A DNA stretch of 14,538 nucleotides, from the NCBI GenBank assembly GCA_017549385.1, contig JAFYUX010000083.1, forward strand, positions 1 to 14,538, given 5' to 3'. The translations under genes were made by a program, and so were the position numbers. Positions 6,862-13,465 of the stretch are shown piece by piece (position 1 is the first letter of the stretch; every line of letters starts with the position of its first letter). Source of the stretch: Bacillota bacterium. Lineage in GTDB: Bacteria; Bacillota; Clostridia; Peptostreptococcales; Anaerovoracaceae. The notes beneath the pieces were generated by a model that worked only from the letters and a program-made list of their open reading frames with translations, made no database searches and was not told where the DNA came from.

Positions 6862-7716
6862 ATGAAAGTTGTTGGTTTAGTTTCTTCGCCACGTAAAGGT
6901 GGTAATTCTGAAATCGCGGTAAAAGAAATTTTCAGACAGCTCCCGGCTGACTGGGAAAAAGAGATGATTCGCGTAAACGAACTCAACATCAATTATTGTA
7001 CTGCGTGTTACGCATGTGTTCCAGAAGGCGCAAGATGTCGCCAGAAGGACGATTTTAACTTCCTTGTAGACAAGATAAAAGAAGCGGACAAAGTTGTTAT
7101 TGCCGCTCCTACATATATTTTAGGCTGTCACACTGCTATCAAGATGGTAATGGACAGACTGATTTCTCTGGTTGCTGATTACAACTCGTTTAAAAAGGCT
7201 GATTGCGTAATCGTTTCTTCTTACGGCTATGGTGGATGGGAAGGCATGGTAAAAGAAGATATGCAGCTCTTTGCTAAAAAGCTCCACCTCAATGTTATCG
7301 GCCACGAAGTTATGCTGGCGACCCTTCCAGGGGACACGGTTAAGGGCGAAAACTTAGAAAAGATCACTGGTCTCGCAAACCTTCTTATCAATGGCGCTGA
7401 TGGTCCTATCAAGCCTACAACAAAAGGCATCGAATGCCCGATCTGTGCAAGCACAGGTTTCCAGGTAAATCCTGACGGCAGCGTTAGATGTATGTTATGT
7501 TCTGTAGAAGGCAAGTTTATGCACGGTCCGGGGGGTCTCAGATTTGAATACGACCCGGAATTCAACCACAAGTTTACAAACAAGTCGCTTGATGACCATG
7601 TTCAGTACCTGATTGATAAAAAGGATCTCTTCCTTGCAACTCGTGGCGAGATCAAGGCTCTTCAGGCTGAGTATGCAGAACTCGACTGGTGGGTAACTCC
7701 TGCTCCAAAAGAATAA
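6862..7716 (+). CDS. NADPH-dependent FMN reductase / iron-sulfur flavoprotein-like protein
   Basis: This 284-residue protein has a flavodoxin-like N-terminal domain (about residues 1-175): VVGLVSSPRKGGNSE binds the FMN phosphate and APTYILGCHTAIKMVMDR is the second flavin loop. A compact cysteine cluster C46-x2-C49-x2-C52-x6-C59 resembles the [4Fe-4S] ligands of archaeal and clostridial Isf flavoproteins. A second set, C192-x2-C195 and C210-x2-C213, looks like a rubredoxin or zinc-ribbon knuckle and is not usual in the family. The protein should therefore carry electrons between a soluble donor and FMN, plus a metal site of unknown role. The start has AGGAGG eight bases upstream. A TATAAA at 6821 may be its -10 box, but I see no good -35. 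Physiological partner unknown. Confidence 0.8.
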   Translation: MKVVGLVSSPRKGGNSEIAVKEIFRQLPADWEKEMIRVNELNINYCTACYACVPEGARCRQKDDFNFLVDKIKEADKVVIAAPTYILGCHTAIKMVMDRLISLVADYNSFKKADCVIVSSYGYGGWEGMVKEDMQLFAKKLHLNVIGHEVMLATLPGDTVKGENLEKITGLANLLINGADGPIKPTTKGIECPICASTGFQVNPDGSVRCMLCSVEGKFMHGPGGLRFEYDPEFNHKFTNKSLDDHVQYLIDKKDLFLATRGEIKALQAEYAELDWWVTPAPKE

Positions 7717-7745
7717 GAAAATACGAGACAGCAGGTGTGTTTTAG

Positions 7746-7754
7746 TGATATAAT
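7746..7754 (+). promoter_or_regulatory. Extended -10 promoter before the small membrane protein
   Basis: TGATATAAT is a perfect extended -10 element (TGnTATAAT). A partial -35, GAGACA, lies 18 bp upstream at 7725-7730. It would start a transcript near 7761 carrying the small ORF and probably the permease gene. Confidence 0.6.
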
Positions 7755-7765
7755 TATGTAGATAA

Positions 7766-7796
7766 GCGAGCGGTCCTGAAACTCTGGACCGCTTGT
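7766..7796 (+). other. 5' leader hairpin
   Basis: An 8-bp perfect core (AGCGGTCC 7769-7776 with GGACCGCT 7786-7793), extended by three more pairs, two of them G-U, begins about six bases after the predicted start. It has no T tract, so it is more likely a 5' stabilising or regulatory hairpin than a terminator. Confidence 0.45.
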
Positions 7797-7845
7797 CAGT
7801 CAATGATTATAAAGAGTGTATTAAAATATAAAGGAGTATGTTGAA

Positions 7846-7959
7846 ATGGATAAGGATCAGAAGAAAAAACTTCTCAAGGGATTAGGTTTTATTGCGGCTT
7901 TCGTAATTATCGAACTCGTTCTTCTCAAGGGTATCCTTGCTTCATGGGGTCTCGCATAA
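7846..7959 (+). CDS. 37-residue small single-pass membrane protein
   Basis: The short ORF codes for a lysine-rich N-terminus (MDKDQKKKLLKG) followed by one hydrophobic helix of about 22 residues (LGFIAAFVIIELVLLKGILASW). AAGGAG lies nine bases before the ATG and a good promoter and leader precede it, so translation is likely. By the positive-inside rule the N-terminus is cytoplasmic. It ends 34 bp before the TauE-like permease gene and probably shares its transcript, so it may be a small partner of that protein or an independent membrane peptide. I do not recognise a family. Too short for ordinary gene calling, but supported by its control signals. Confidence 0.65.
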   Translation: MDKDQKKKLLKGLGFIAAFVIIELVLLKGILASWGLA

Positions 7960-7993
7960 AGCAGGAAACATTATCTGATTTAGCAAATAACTT

Positions 7994-8764
7994 ATGGAAG
8001 ATATAATAATGATTGCAGCCGTCAGCCTGATTATCGGGTTTGCCGGTTTTGTAGACGCTATCGCAGGAGGCGGAGGTATAATCTCTCTTCCTGCTTATTT
8101 TCTGACCGGACTTCCGGCTCACGTGTGCTACGGCACAAACAAATTCACAGCTGCCTGTGGTACTACTTTTGCGGCGGCTACATATTTTAAAAACGGTGCC
8201 ATGAACATAAAAGCAGCAGTTATCGCTGCGGCAGGTTCGTTTATAGGGTCCACTATAGGCTCCCGACTGGTAATGAACATGGAAGAGCGTACGCTCAAGA
8301 TTATGCTCATCGTGCTTCTGCCTTGTGTAGCGGTCTTTATCTTTGTAAAAAAGATTGGCGACGGCGTGGACCTGTCCAACACACTGGGAATTAAAAAGCT
8401 TATAGCTCTGGCATTTGTAGTTGGTATCTGCGTAGGTCTTTACGATGGTATTTTCGGACCGGGTACAGGCACTATCGCAGCTATCGCATTTACTACAGTT
8501 ATGAAGTTTGACCTTAAGACAGCTTCTGGCAACGCCAAGCTTCTCAACCTGGCATCAAACTATGCGGCCCTTGTTACATTCCTCATCGGTGGAGTGGTAG
8601 ATTTCAGATATGCTATTCCAGCTGCTATCTGTAACATCGCCGGCAACATCATCGGCTCGCGCTTGGCTGTTAAAAAGGGTGCAAAATTTATCCGCCCTAT
8701 CATGATTTCCATGGTAGTGCTCCTTATGATTTCAGTTGCTTATGATATAGTGACTGGAGTATAA
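7994..8764 (+). CDS. TauE/SafE-family membrane permease (DUF81)
   Basis: This 256-residue membrane protein has the family hallmarks in each half: GFAGFVDAIAGGGGIISLPA near the start and YDGIFGPGTGTIAAIAF in the middle, each followed by a helix with N/K-rich turns (GTNKFTA, SGNAKLLN). About eight membrane segments are expected. Members export or import small sulfur-containing or organic anions (sulfite, sulfoacetate, taurine products); the substrate here cannot be told. The start is uncertain: the ATG at 7994 has no clear ribosome binding site, whereas the in-frame ATG at 8009 has GGAAG eight bases upstream and would give 251 residues. The gene follows the small membrane ORF and ends at a strong terminator. 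Confidence 0.88.
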   Translation: MEDIIMIAAVSLIIGFAGFVDAIAGGGGIISLPAYFLTGLPAHVCYGTNKFTAACGTTFAAATYFKNGAMNIKAAVIAAAGSFIGSTIGSRLVMNMEERTLKIMLIVLLPCVAVFIFVKKIGDGVDLSNTLGIKKLIALAFVVGICVGLYDGIFGPGTGTIAAIAFTTVMKFDLKTASGNAKLLNLASNYAALVTFLIGGVVDFRYAIPAAICNIAGNIIGSRLAVKKGAKFIRPIMISMVVLLMISVAYDIVTGV

Positions 8765-8775
8765 AAAGAAAACAT

Positions 8776-8807
8776 GACGTGTCGTCTTATGACGGCACGT
8801 CTTTTTT
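8776..8807 (+). terminator. Rho-independent terminator after the TauE-like gene
   Basis: An 11-bp stem, GACGTGTCGTC/GACGGCACGTC with one wobble pair and loop TTAT, is followed by six T residues. Confidence 0.9.
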
Positions 8808-8915
8808 ATTGTTGCGATCTCTTGAGCGCAGACTTGCATTATCTTCATAACCCGGCAGATGATTTCATATCTTCTAATGAGGTATAACAGGTACCGGATA
8901 TTTCAGGAGGGATGG

Positions 8916-9785
8916 ATGAGTTTATTTGATTTCAGGAGGACAGGGGTTGTGGGCAACAAGTCTAACGACCGTTGCCTTAAAGATAAAAAACTGCTCGTTA
9001 TGGCGGTTATGCTCATAGCCTTTGGAGTGATGCTCATAACTGCTACCCTGGTAAGCTGCATGAGTCCTTCTGCTGCTGCTATGGCTAGAACTGTGGGACT
9101 TGGGATTTTCTCTCATCAGCCTATCGTAATGCTTGACGCAGGTCACGGTGGCATCGACGGCGGAGCTGAAAGTGCTGACGGAGTCAGCGAAAAAGATATA
9201 AATCTCAGCATCAGCATGATGGTTAAGGATATTCTGGCAGAATACGACGTAAAGGTGGCAATGACCCGCACAGAGGACAAAGGCCTCTACACCGGGGTCT
9301 CTCGGGACGGCTCCGCCGACGCGAAAATAAAAGGCAAGAGAAGTGTCAGGAGTTTAAAGACGGAGGATTTGACGGCCAGAAGAGAAATGGCGGATAAGTT
9401 GATGCCGGATGCTTTTGTGAGTATTCATTTGAACAGTTATAAAGAAAACAGGTCGGTGTTTGGGGCTCAGACTTTTTACTCAAATGGCGAAACTGAAGAG
9501 GCTGGAAATCTCAGCAGGATGCTGGCAGAGACCATACAGGGGAATCTTTTGCTTAAGATCGACAATGGAAACCAGAGGGTGGCGCTGGAAAAGAGCGATG
9601 TGTTGTTGCTGAAAAAGACGGCATATCCGGCGGTGATTGTGGAGTGTGGTTTTCTTTCGAATGGGAATGAAGCTGCCCAGCTGCAGACTTATGATTACCA
9701 GAGAAAACTTGCAGAAGGGGTTGCCGAAGGCATCGTAAAATTCTTAAAGCTGGAGAAGAAAATAGAGGTTGTGAAGGACCGTTAG
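8916..9785 (+). CDS. cwlD: N-acetylmuramoyl-L-alanine amidase, CwlD-like
   Basis: This 289-residue Amidase_3 enzyme cuts the bond between muramic acid and the stem peptide. One N-terminal membrane anchor (about residues 25-47, LLVMAVMLIAFGVMLITATL) places the catalytic domain outside the membrane. Zinc ligands and catalytic residues are visible: H77 (LDAGHGG), E92 (SEKDINLS), H171 (SIHLNS) and E243 (VECGFLSN). In Bacillus and clostridia CwlD makes muramic-delta-lactam in the spore cortex; the architecture fits, but a vegetative amidase cannot be excluded and the gene symbol is tentative. An insert of about 30 residues between the first half and SIHLNS (KGLYTGVSRDGSADAKIKG) makes it longer than B. 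subtilis CwlD. The start at 8916 is set by AGGAGG five bases upstream rather than the earlier ATG at 8859. Confidence 0.85.
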   Translation: MSLFDFRRTGVVGNKSNDRCLKDKKLLVMAVMLIAFGVMLITATLVSCMSPSAAAMARTVGLGIFSHQPIVMLDAGHGGIDGGAESADGVSEKDINLSISMMVKDILAEYDVKVAMTRTEDKGLYTGVSRDGSADAKIKGKRSVRSLKTEDLTARREMADKLMPDAFVSIHLNSYKENRSVFGAQTFYSNGETEEAGNLSRMLAETIQGNLLLKIDNGNQRVALEKSDVLLLKKTAYPAVIVECGFLSNGNEAAQLQTYDYQRKLAEGVAEGIVKFLKLEKKIEVVKDR

Positions 9786-9816
9786 GCGCAAAATGTGCAT
9801 GAAAACGAGTGAAAAA

Positions 9817-9851
9817 ACATAACAAAATATATGATTTTTTATGTGATTTTT
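9817..9851 (+). terminator. Possible AT-rich terminator after the amidase gene
   Basis: An 11-bp AT-rich stem with one bulged C (9817-9828 with 9834-9844, loop ATATG) is followed by GATTTTT. Low GC makes it weak. Confidence 0.4.
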
Positions 9852-9993
9852 GATGGAATTTGCTGTCAAATTCCTGAAACGCAGTAGTTGTAACGTTGAT
9901 AGGATTTTGTAACTTTGGCAAGGGGTAATAATTTTGGGGTATAGATAATTATGAAGAAATTCGCCTTGACACAGGGCGAAAACCGAAATATTT

Positions 9994-10003
9994 TTGTGCA
10001 CAA
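9994..10003. other. 10-bp perfect palindrome TTGTGCACAA
   Basis: The palindrome lies just left of the DnaA-box cluster. Another imperfect dyad, TTCGCC...GGCGAA (9960-9965 with 9975-9980), lies 14 bp upstream. Both could be protein sites; no function can be assigned. Confidence 0.3.
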
Positions 10004-10009
10004 TTCTCC

Positions 10010-10194
10010 TGTGGATAGTTACTGTAATCTGTGGATAACTTTTTGCTAAAAACTAGAAAAAGTTGTGAAAAATCAGTGTTTGCAACGGTTTGCGGGTTGT
10101 GAGTTATCCACATCGGTTCGGTGGATAACTTTTGTGGAAAACTGAAATTTTGGCCATAAGTGGCGGTATTTCAACACTTTTGCCATGTGGATTA
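10010..10194. other. DnaA-box cluster in a gene-free region
   Basis: Six sites match TTATCCACA with at most one difference: 10010-10018 (-, 8/9), 10030-10038 (-, perfect), 10104-10112 (+, perfect), 10120-10128 (-, 8/9), 10133-10141 (-, 8/9) and 10186-10194 (-, 8/9). They are followed by about 170 bp of AT-rich DNA up to the feoAB promoter. This density suggests real DnaA binding: a replication origin, an origin-like titration or reactivation site, or DnaA control of feoAB. There is no dnaA, dnaN or rpmH nearby, and the genes to the left do not point away from it, so an origin is not proven. The rest of the 630-bp gap holds no supported gene. Confidence 0.65.
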
Positions 10195-10336
10195 TTTCAG
10201 GGATGAATTTCCATTTGAAAATCAAAGTGTTTACATAATCATTTACAATATTATGGGTTTTGATGGCAAAAAACAAAAATATTTCTGATTGGACCATAAA
10301 AATGAAGATATTTTTTTCGAAATATTTTAACAATAC

Positions 10337-10365
10337 TTGAATAACATCTACATTAATGGTATATT
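10337..10365 (+). promoter_or_regulatory. Promoter of the feoA-feoB fusion gene
   Basis: TTGAAT (10337-10342), 17 bp, TATATT (10360-10365). The predicted start lies near 10372, giving a leader of about 45 nt. Confidence 0.65.
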
Positions 10366-10372
10366 ATTGTGC

Positions 10373-10389
10373 GGTTAGTTAAGACTACC
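10373..10389. promoter_or_regulatory. Candidate metal-regulator operator at the feoAB start site
   Basis: GGT(T)AGT-TAAG-ACTACC is a 6-bp inverted repeat with one bulged T, at the transcription start. The GGTTAG half resembles DtxR/IdeR-type iron operators, which would suit an iron gene, but the match is partial and spacing differs. Confidence 0.3.
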
Positions 10390-10416
10390 TAAAATATACG
10401 TATTTATGAGGTTTAA

Positions 10417-12774
10417 ATGATGACTTTAAGAGATCTTCAGATCGGTAAGTCGGCCATAATTACTTCTGTTGGCGGAGAGGGTGCGCTGAGACAGCATTTC
10501 CTCGACATGGGTGTTATTCCGGGGACAGAAGTAAAGCTGATGAAGTATGCTCCTATGGGCGATCCTATGGAACTTATGCTTCATGGCTATACACTTACGC
10601 TGAGACTTGCTGATGCTGAGAAAATAGAAATAGTTCCTCTTGAGGAGGAAGTGGTAGAACTTGAGCCAGAAGAACAGGATATCTGTTTTGATATCGAGCA
10701 TCCTGGTTTTGGTGAAGGTGGCAAATACCACGTAAAGGCAGACGAAAATCCGCTGCCTGCCGGCAGCAAGCTGACTTTTGCTCTTGCGGGCAATCAGAAC
10801 TGTGGCAAGACAACACTTTTTAACCAGCTTACTGGTTCAAACCAGCACGTTGGTAACTTCCCTGGTGTTACAGTAGACAGAAAAGACGGTGTGATCAAGG
10901 GTCACAGCAATACTCTTATCACTGACCTTCCTGGCATCTACTCAATGTCGCCATACAGCAAGGAAGAAATCGTTACAAGACAGTTTATTCTTGAGGAAAA
11001 GCCGTCTTGTATTATCAATATCGTAGATGCCACAAACATCGAAAGAAATATGTATCTGACTATGCAGCTCATGGAGCTGAATGTGCCTATGGTATTGGCT
11101 CTCAACATGATGGACGAAGTCAGAGACAATGGTGGCTCTATTCTCATTAACGAGATGGAAAATATGCTGGGTATTCCAGTTGTTCCGATTTCTGCGGCAA
11201 AGGGCGAAGGTATCCATGAACTGGTGAGCCATGCCATCCATGTTGCGCAGTATCAGGAACGTCCTGGCAGACAGGATTTCTGTGACGAAAGAGATCACAA
11301 CGGTGCTGTTCACAGATGCCTCCATGCTATCATGCACCTTATTGAGGATCACGCTCAGGAAGCTAACATTCCTCTCAGATTTGCAGCAAACAAGCTGGTG
11401 GAAGGCGATCCTATGATTCTCGAAAAGCTCAAGCTGGATGAGAATGAAATGGCTACTATGAGGCATATCGTCAAGCAGATGGAAGGAGAGCGTGGTCTTG
11501 ACAGTGCGGCTGCTATGGCAGATATGAGATTTGATTTTATCAACCGTGTCTGCAACAGAACGGTTAAGAAGCCAAAGATGTCAAAGGAACTTGAACGCAG
11601 CAGAAAGATTGACCGTATCCTTACAGGCAAGTACACAGCTATTCCTGCGTTTATCGGTATTATGGCTGCTATCTTCTGGCTGACGTTTAATGTTATCGGT
11701 GCGTGGCTTCAGGGCCTTCTGGAAACAGCGATCGACTGGGTAACAGGCATGACAGATGTTCTGCTGACTGATCTTGGTGTGAACGAAGTTCTCCATTCAC
11801 TGATTATTGATGGTGTATTTAACGGCGTGGGAAGTGTTCTGAGCTTCCTGCCGATTATCGTGACGCTGTTCTTCTTCCTTTCTATACTTGAGGACAGTGG
11901 TTACATAGCTAGAGTGGCATTCGTAATGGATAAGTTGCTGAGAAAGATCGGTCTTTCCGGCAGAAGTATCGTTCCGATGCTCATCGGTTTTGGTTGTACA
12001 GTACCTGCGGTTATGGCCAGCAGAACTCTTCCTTCTGAAAGAGATAGAAAGCTGACTATCCTGCTTACACCGTTTATGAGCTGTACTGCAAAGCTTCCGA
12101 TCTATGTGTTCTTTACTGACGCGTTCTTCCCTGAAAATGGTGCGATTATCATGATCGGCCTATATTTTCTGGGTATCGCTGTCAGCATTGTGATGGCGCT
12201 GTTATTTAAAGGCGTGCTGTTTAAGGGTGAGGCTGTTCCGTTTGTAATGGAACTTCCAAACTACAGAATGCCGGGAGCTAAAAATGTAATGCTTCTGCTT
12301 TGGGACAAGGCGCTGGACTTCCTCCAGAGAGCATTTACAGTAATTTTCGTAGCGACGATTGTAATCTGGTTCCTCCAGACTTTTGATACACGTCTCGCTA
12401 TCGTTTCTGATTCTTCAGAAAGTATCATGGCTGCAGTTGCAGGTCTCATCACTCCAATTCTCATTCCACTGGGTCTTGGAGACTGGAGAATCTCAACTGC
12501 GCTTATTTCCGGCTTTATGGCAAAGGAAAGTGTTGTATCGACACTGTCAGTGCTTTACGGCAGCGTAAGCGGCGTGACTGCAGCGATTACACCACTGGGT
12601 GCGCTTCTCCTGATGGTATTCTGTCTGCTTTACACACCATGTGTTGCAGCGGTTTCTTCTATCAAGAGAGAACTTGGTGGCAAGTGGGCCTTTGGCGTTG
12701 TACTTCTCCAGTGCGGCGTTGCATGGGCAGTAACATTTATCGTGCGACTGATTGCAATAGCAGTAGGATTTTAG
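10417..12774 (+). CDS. feoB: FeoA-FeoB fusion ferrous iron transporter
   Basis: This 785-residue protein joins two normally separate parts. Residues 1-75 are a FeoA SH3-like domain (MTLRDLQIGKSAIITSV, LDMGVIPGTEV). An acidic linker of about 45 residues follows. The FeoB GTPase domain has G1 GNQNCGKT (125-132), the G2 threonine T152 in PGVTVD, G3 DLPG (170-173), G4 NMMD (230-233) and G5 SAAKGEG (259-265). The membrane half has the FeoB hallmarks IGFGCTVPAVMASRTL, LTPFMSCTAKLPIY and LLYTPCVAAVSSIKRELG. It imports iron(II) across the cytoplasmic membrane, as expected for an anaerobe. GAGG lies five bases before the ATG at 10417; a second ATG follows directly and could also serve. No separate feoA or feoC is seen. 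The gene ends at TAG, followed by two terminators. Confidence 0.95.
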   Translation: MMTLRDLQIGKSAIITSVGGEGALRQHFLDMGVIPGTEVKLMKYAPMGDPMELMLHGYTLTLRLADAEKIEIVPLEEEVVELEPEEQDICFDIEHPGFGEGGKYHVKADENPLPAGSKLTFALAGNQNCGKTTLFNQLTGSNQHVGNFPGVTVDRKDGVIKGHSNTLITDLPGIYSMSPYSKEEIVTRQFILEEKPSCIINIVDATNIERNMYLTMQLMELNVPMVLALNMMDEVRDNGGSILINEMENMLGIPVVPISAAKGEGIHELVSHAIHVAQYQERPGRQDFCDERDHNGAVHRCLHAIMHLIEDHAQEANIPLRFAANKLVEGDPMILEKLKLDENEMATMRHIVKQMEGERGLDSAAAMADMRFDFINRVCNRTVKKPKMSKELERSRKIDRILTGKYTAIPAFIGIMAAIFWLTFNVIGAWLQGLLETAIDWVTGMTDVLLTDLGVNEVLHSLIIDGVFNGVGSVLSFLPIIVTLFFFLSILEDSGYIARVAFVMDKLLRKIGLSGRSIVPMLIGFGCTVPAVMASRTLPSERDRKLTILLTPFMSCTAKLPIYVFFTDAFFPENGAIIMIGLYFLGIAVSIVMALLFKGVLFKGEAVPFVMELPNYRMPGAKNVMLLLWDKALDFLQRAFTVIFVATIVIWFLQTFDTRLAIVSDSSESIMAAVAGLITPILIPLGLGDWRISTALISGFMAKESVVSTLSVLYGSVSGVTAAITPLGALLLMVFCLLYTPCVAAVSSIKRELGGKWAFGVVLLQCGVAWAVTFIVRLIAIAVGF

Positions 12775-12782
12775 AGAATACA

Positions 12783-12820
12783 GGACTGTTGTATAAAATA
12801 TGCAACAGTCCATTTATATT
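12783..12820 (+). terminator. Hairpin terminator after feoAB
   Basis: A 13-bp stem (12783-12795 with 12799-12811, loop AAA, one G-U pair) is followed by ATTTATATT. The T tract is broken, so termination may be partial. Confidence 0.6.
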
Positions 12821-12850
12821 GAAAGGAATATATCTATCGCTTTGTTAATA

Positions 12851-12884
12851 AAAAAGACCATTACACTGGGTGTAACGGTCTTTT
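12851..12884. terminator. Bidirectional terminator between feoAB and the ilvN-like gene
   Basis: An A-rich/T-rich flanked hairpin: AAAAAGACC-a-TTACAC, loop TGG, GTGTAA-c-GGTCTTTT, with one mismatch. It gives a T run on both strands. It ends feoAB transcription from the left and the ilvN-like gene (stop at 12896-12898) from the right. Confidence 0.85.
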
Positions 12885-12895
12885 GATTTATAAAT

Positions 12896-13366
12896 TTACT
12901 TCTTGAGCGCAACAGTACCTGTCTTCATGAGAGACTGGATGCCGTATGGTTCGAATGTTTCGATGATTGACTGTGTTACATCGTTTTCAGCTGTTGCTTC
13001 GATGATAATAGAGTCAGCTTTGATATCTACGATACGAGCACCGAATGCATCAGCAAGCTGGATGATGTCGATACGTGTTTCGTATGTTGCGTTGAGCTTC
13101 ATGAGGAGGAGCTGGCGGCTGATAACCGGCTGGTGTGTTACGTTTTCTACTTCGATGATTTCCTGGAGCTTGAGGAGCTGCTTGATAACCTGCTGGAGAA
13201 TCTGTTCGTCACCGTCTACTACGATAGTCATACGTGTACGGGATTCGATTTCTGTTGCACTCGCTACGATAGAGTCAACGTTGTAACCTCTTCTGTCGAA
13301 AAGGCCAGAGATTCTTCTGAGTACACCTGGTCTGTTTTCCATAAGGATCGAAATAACGTGTTTCAT
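12896..13366 (-). CDS. ilvN: Acetolactate synthase small (regulatory) subunit
   Basis: This 156-residue protein is typical in length for bacterial IlvN/IlvH. The N-terminal ACT domain (about residues 3-73) has the family opening HVISILMENRPGVLRRISGLFDRRGYNVDSI, the region where valine binds at the dimer interface, followed by SRTRMTIVVDGDEQILQQVIKQLLKL. The C-terminal domain (about 80-155) activates the catalytic subunit. AGGAGG lies eight bases before the ATG. By family knowledge it gives valine feedback control of the first step in branched-chain amino acid synthesis. No catalytic subunit (ilvB) is adjacent: the gene has its own promoter, a terminator directly after it, and an unrelated gene upstream. 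Confidence 0.93.
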   Translation of the reverse strand: MKHVISILMENRPGVLRRISGLFDRRGYNVDSIVASATEIESRTRMTIVVDGDEQILQQVIKQLLKLQEIIEVENVTHQPVISRQLLLMKLNATYETRIDIIQLADAFGARIVDIKADSIIIEATAENDVTQSIIETFEPYGIQSLMKTGTVALKK

Positions 13367-13436
13367 ATATATTACCTCCTGGTTAATGAACTGTTTTGTG
13401 GCCGTATGCTGATCATCAGTGACGGTCTTGCTGGAT

Positions 13437-13465
13437 ATTATAGCATCTTTTTGTTTTGGTGGCTA
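13437..13465 (-). promoter_or_regulatory. Promoter of the ilvN-like gene, with leader dyad
   Basis: Read on the minus strand, TGCTATAAT is a perfect extended -10 (TATAAT at 13442-13437), with TAGCCA (4/6) 17 bp upstream. The -35 overlaps the stop codon of the upstream gene. The leader contains the dyad CTGAT-G-ATCAG (13409-13419), flanked by CCGT/ACGG, which may form a longer hairpin. Confidence 0.6.

Noticed and set aside
8859-8915. Earlier ATG start for the amidase
   Set aside because: No ribosome binding site precedes it, while AGGAGG fits the ATG at 8916.
9786-10416. Proven chromosomal origin (oriC)
   Set aside because: DnaA boxes are present, but no dnaA/dnaN/rpmH neighbours and no gene-orientation switch at this point are seen, so only a DnaA-box cluster is annotated.
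10942-11466. 174-codon open frame on the minus strand inside feoB
   Set aside because: It lies wholly within the strongly conserved GTPase coding sequence; no ribosome binding site and no family resemblance.
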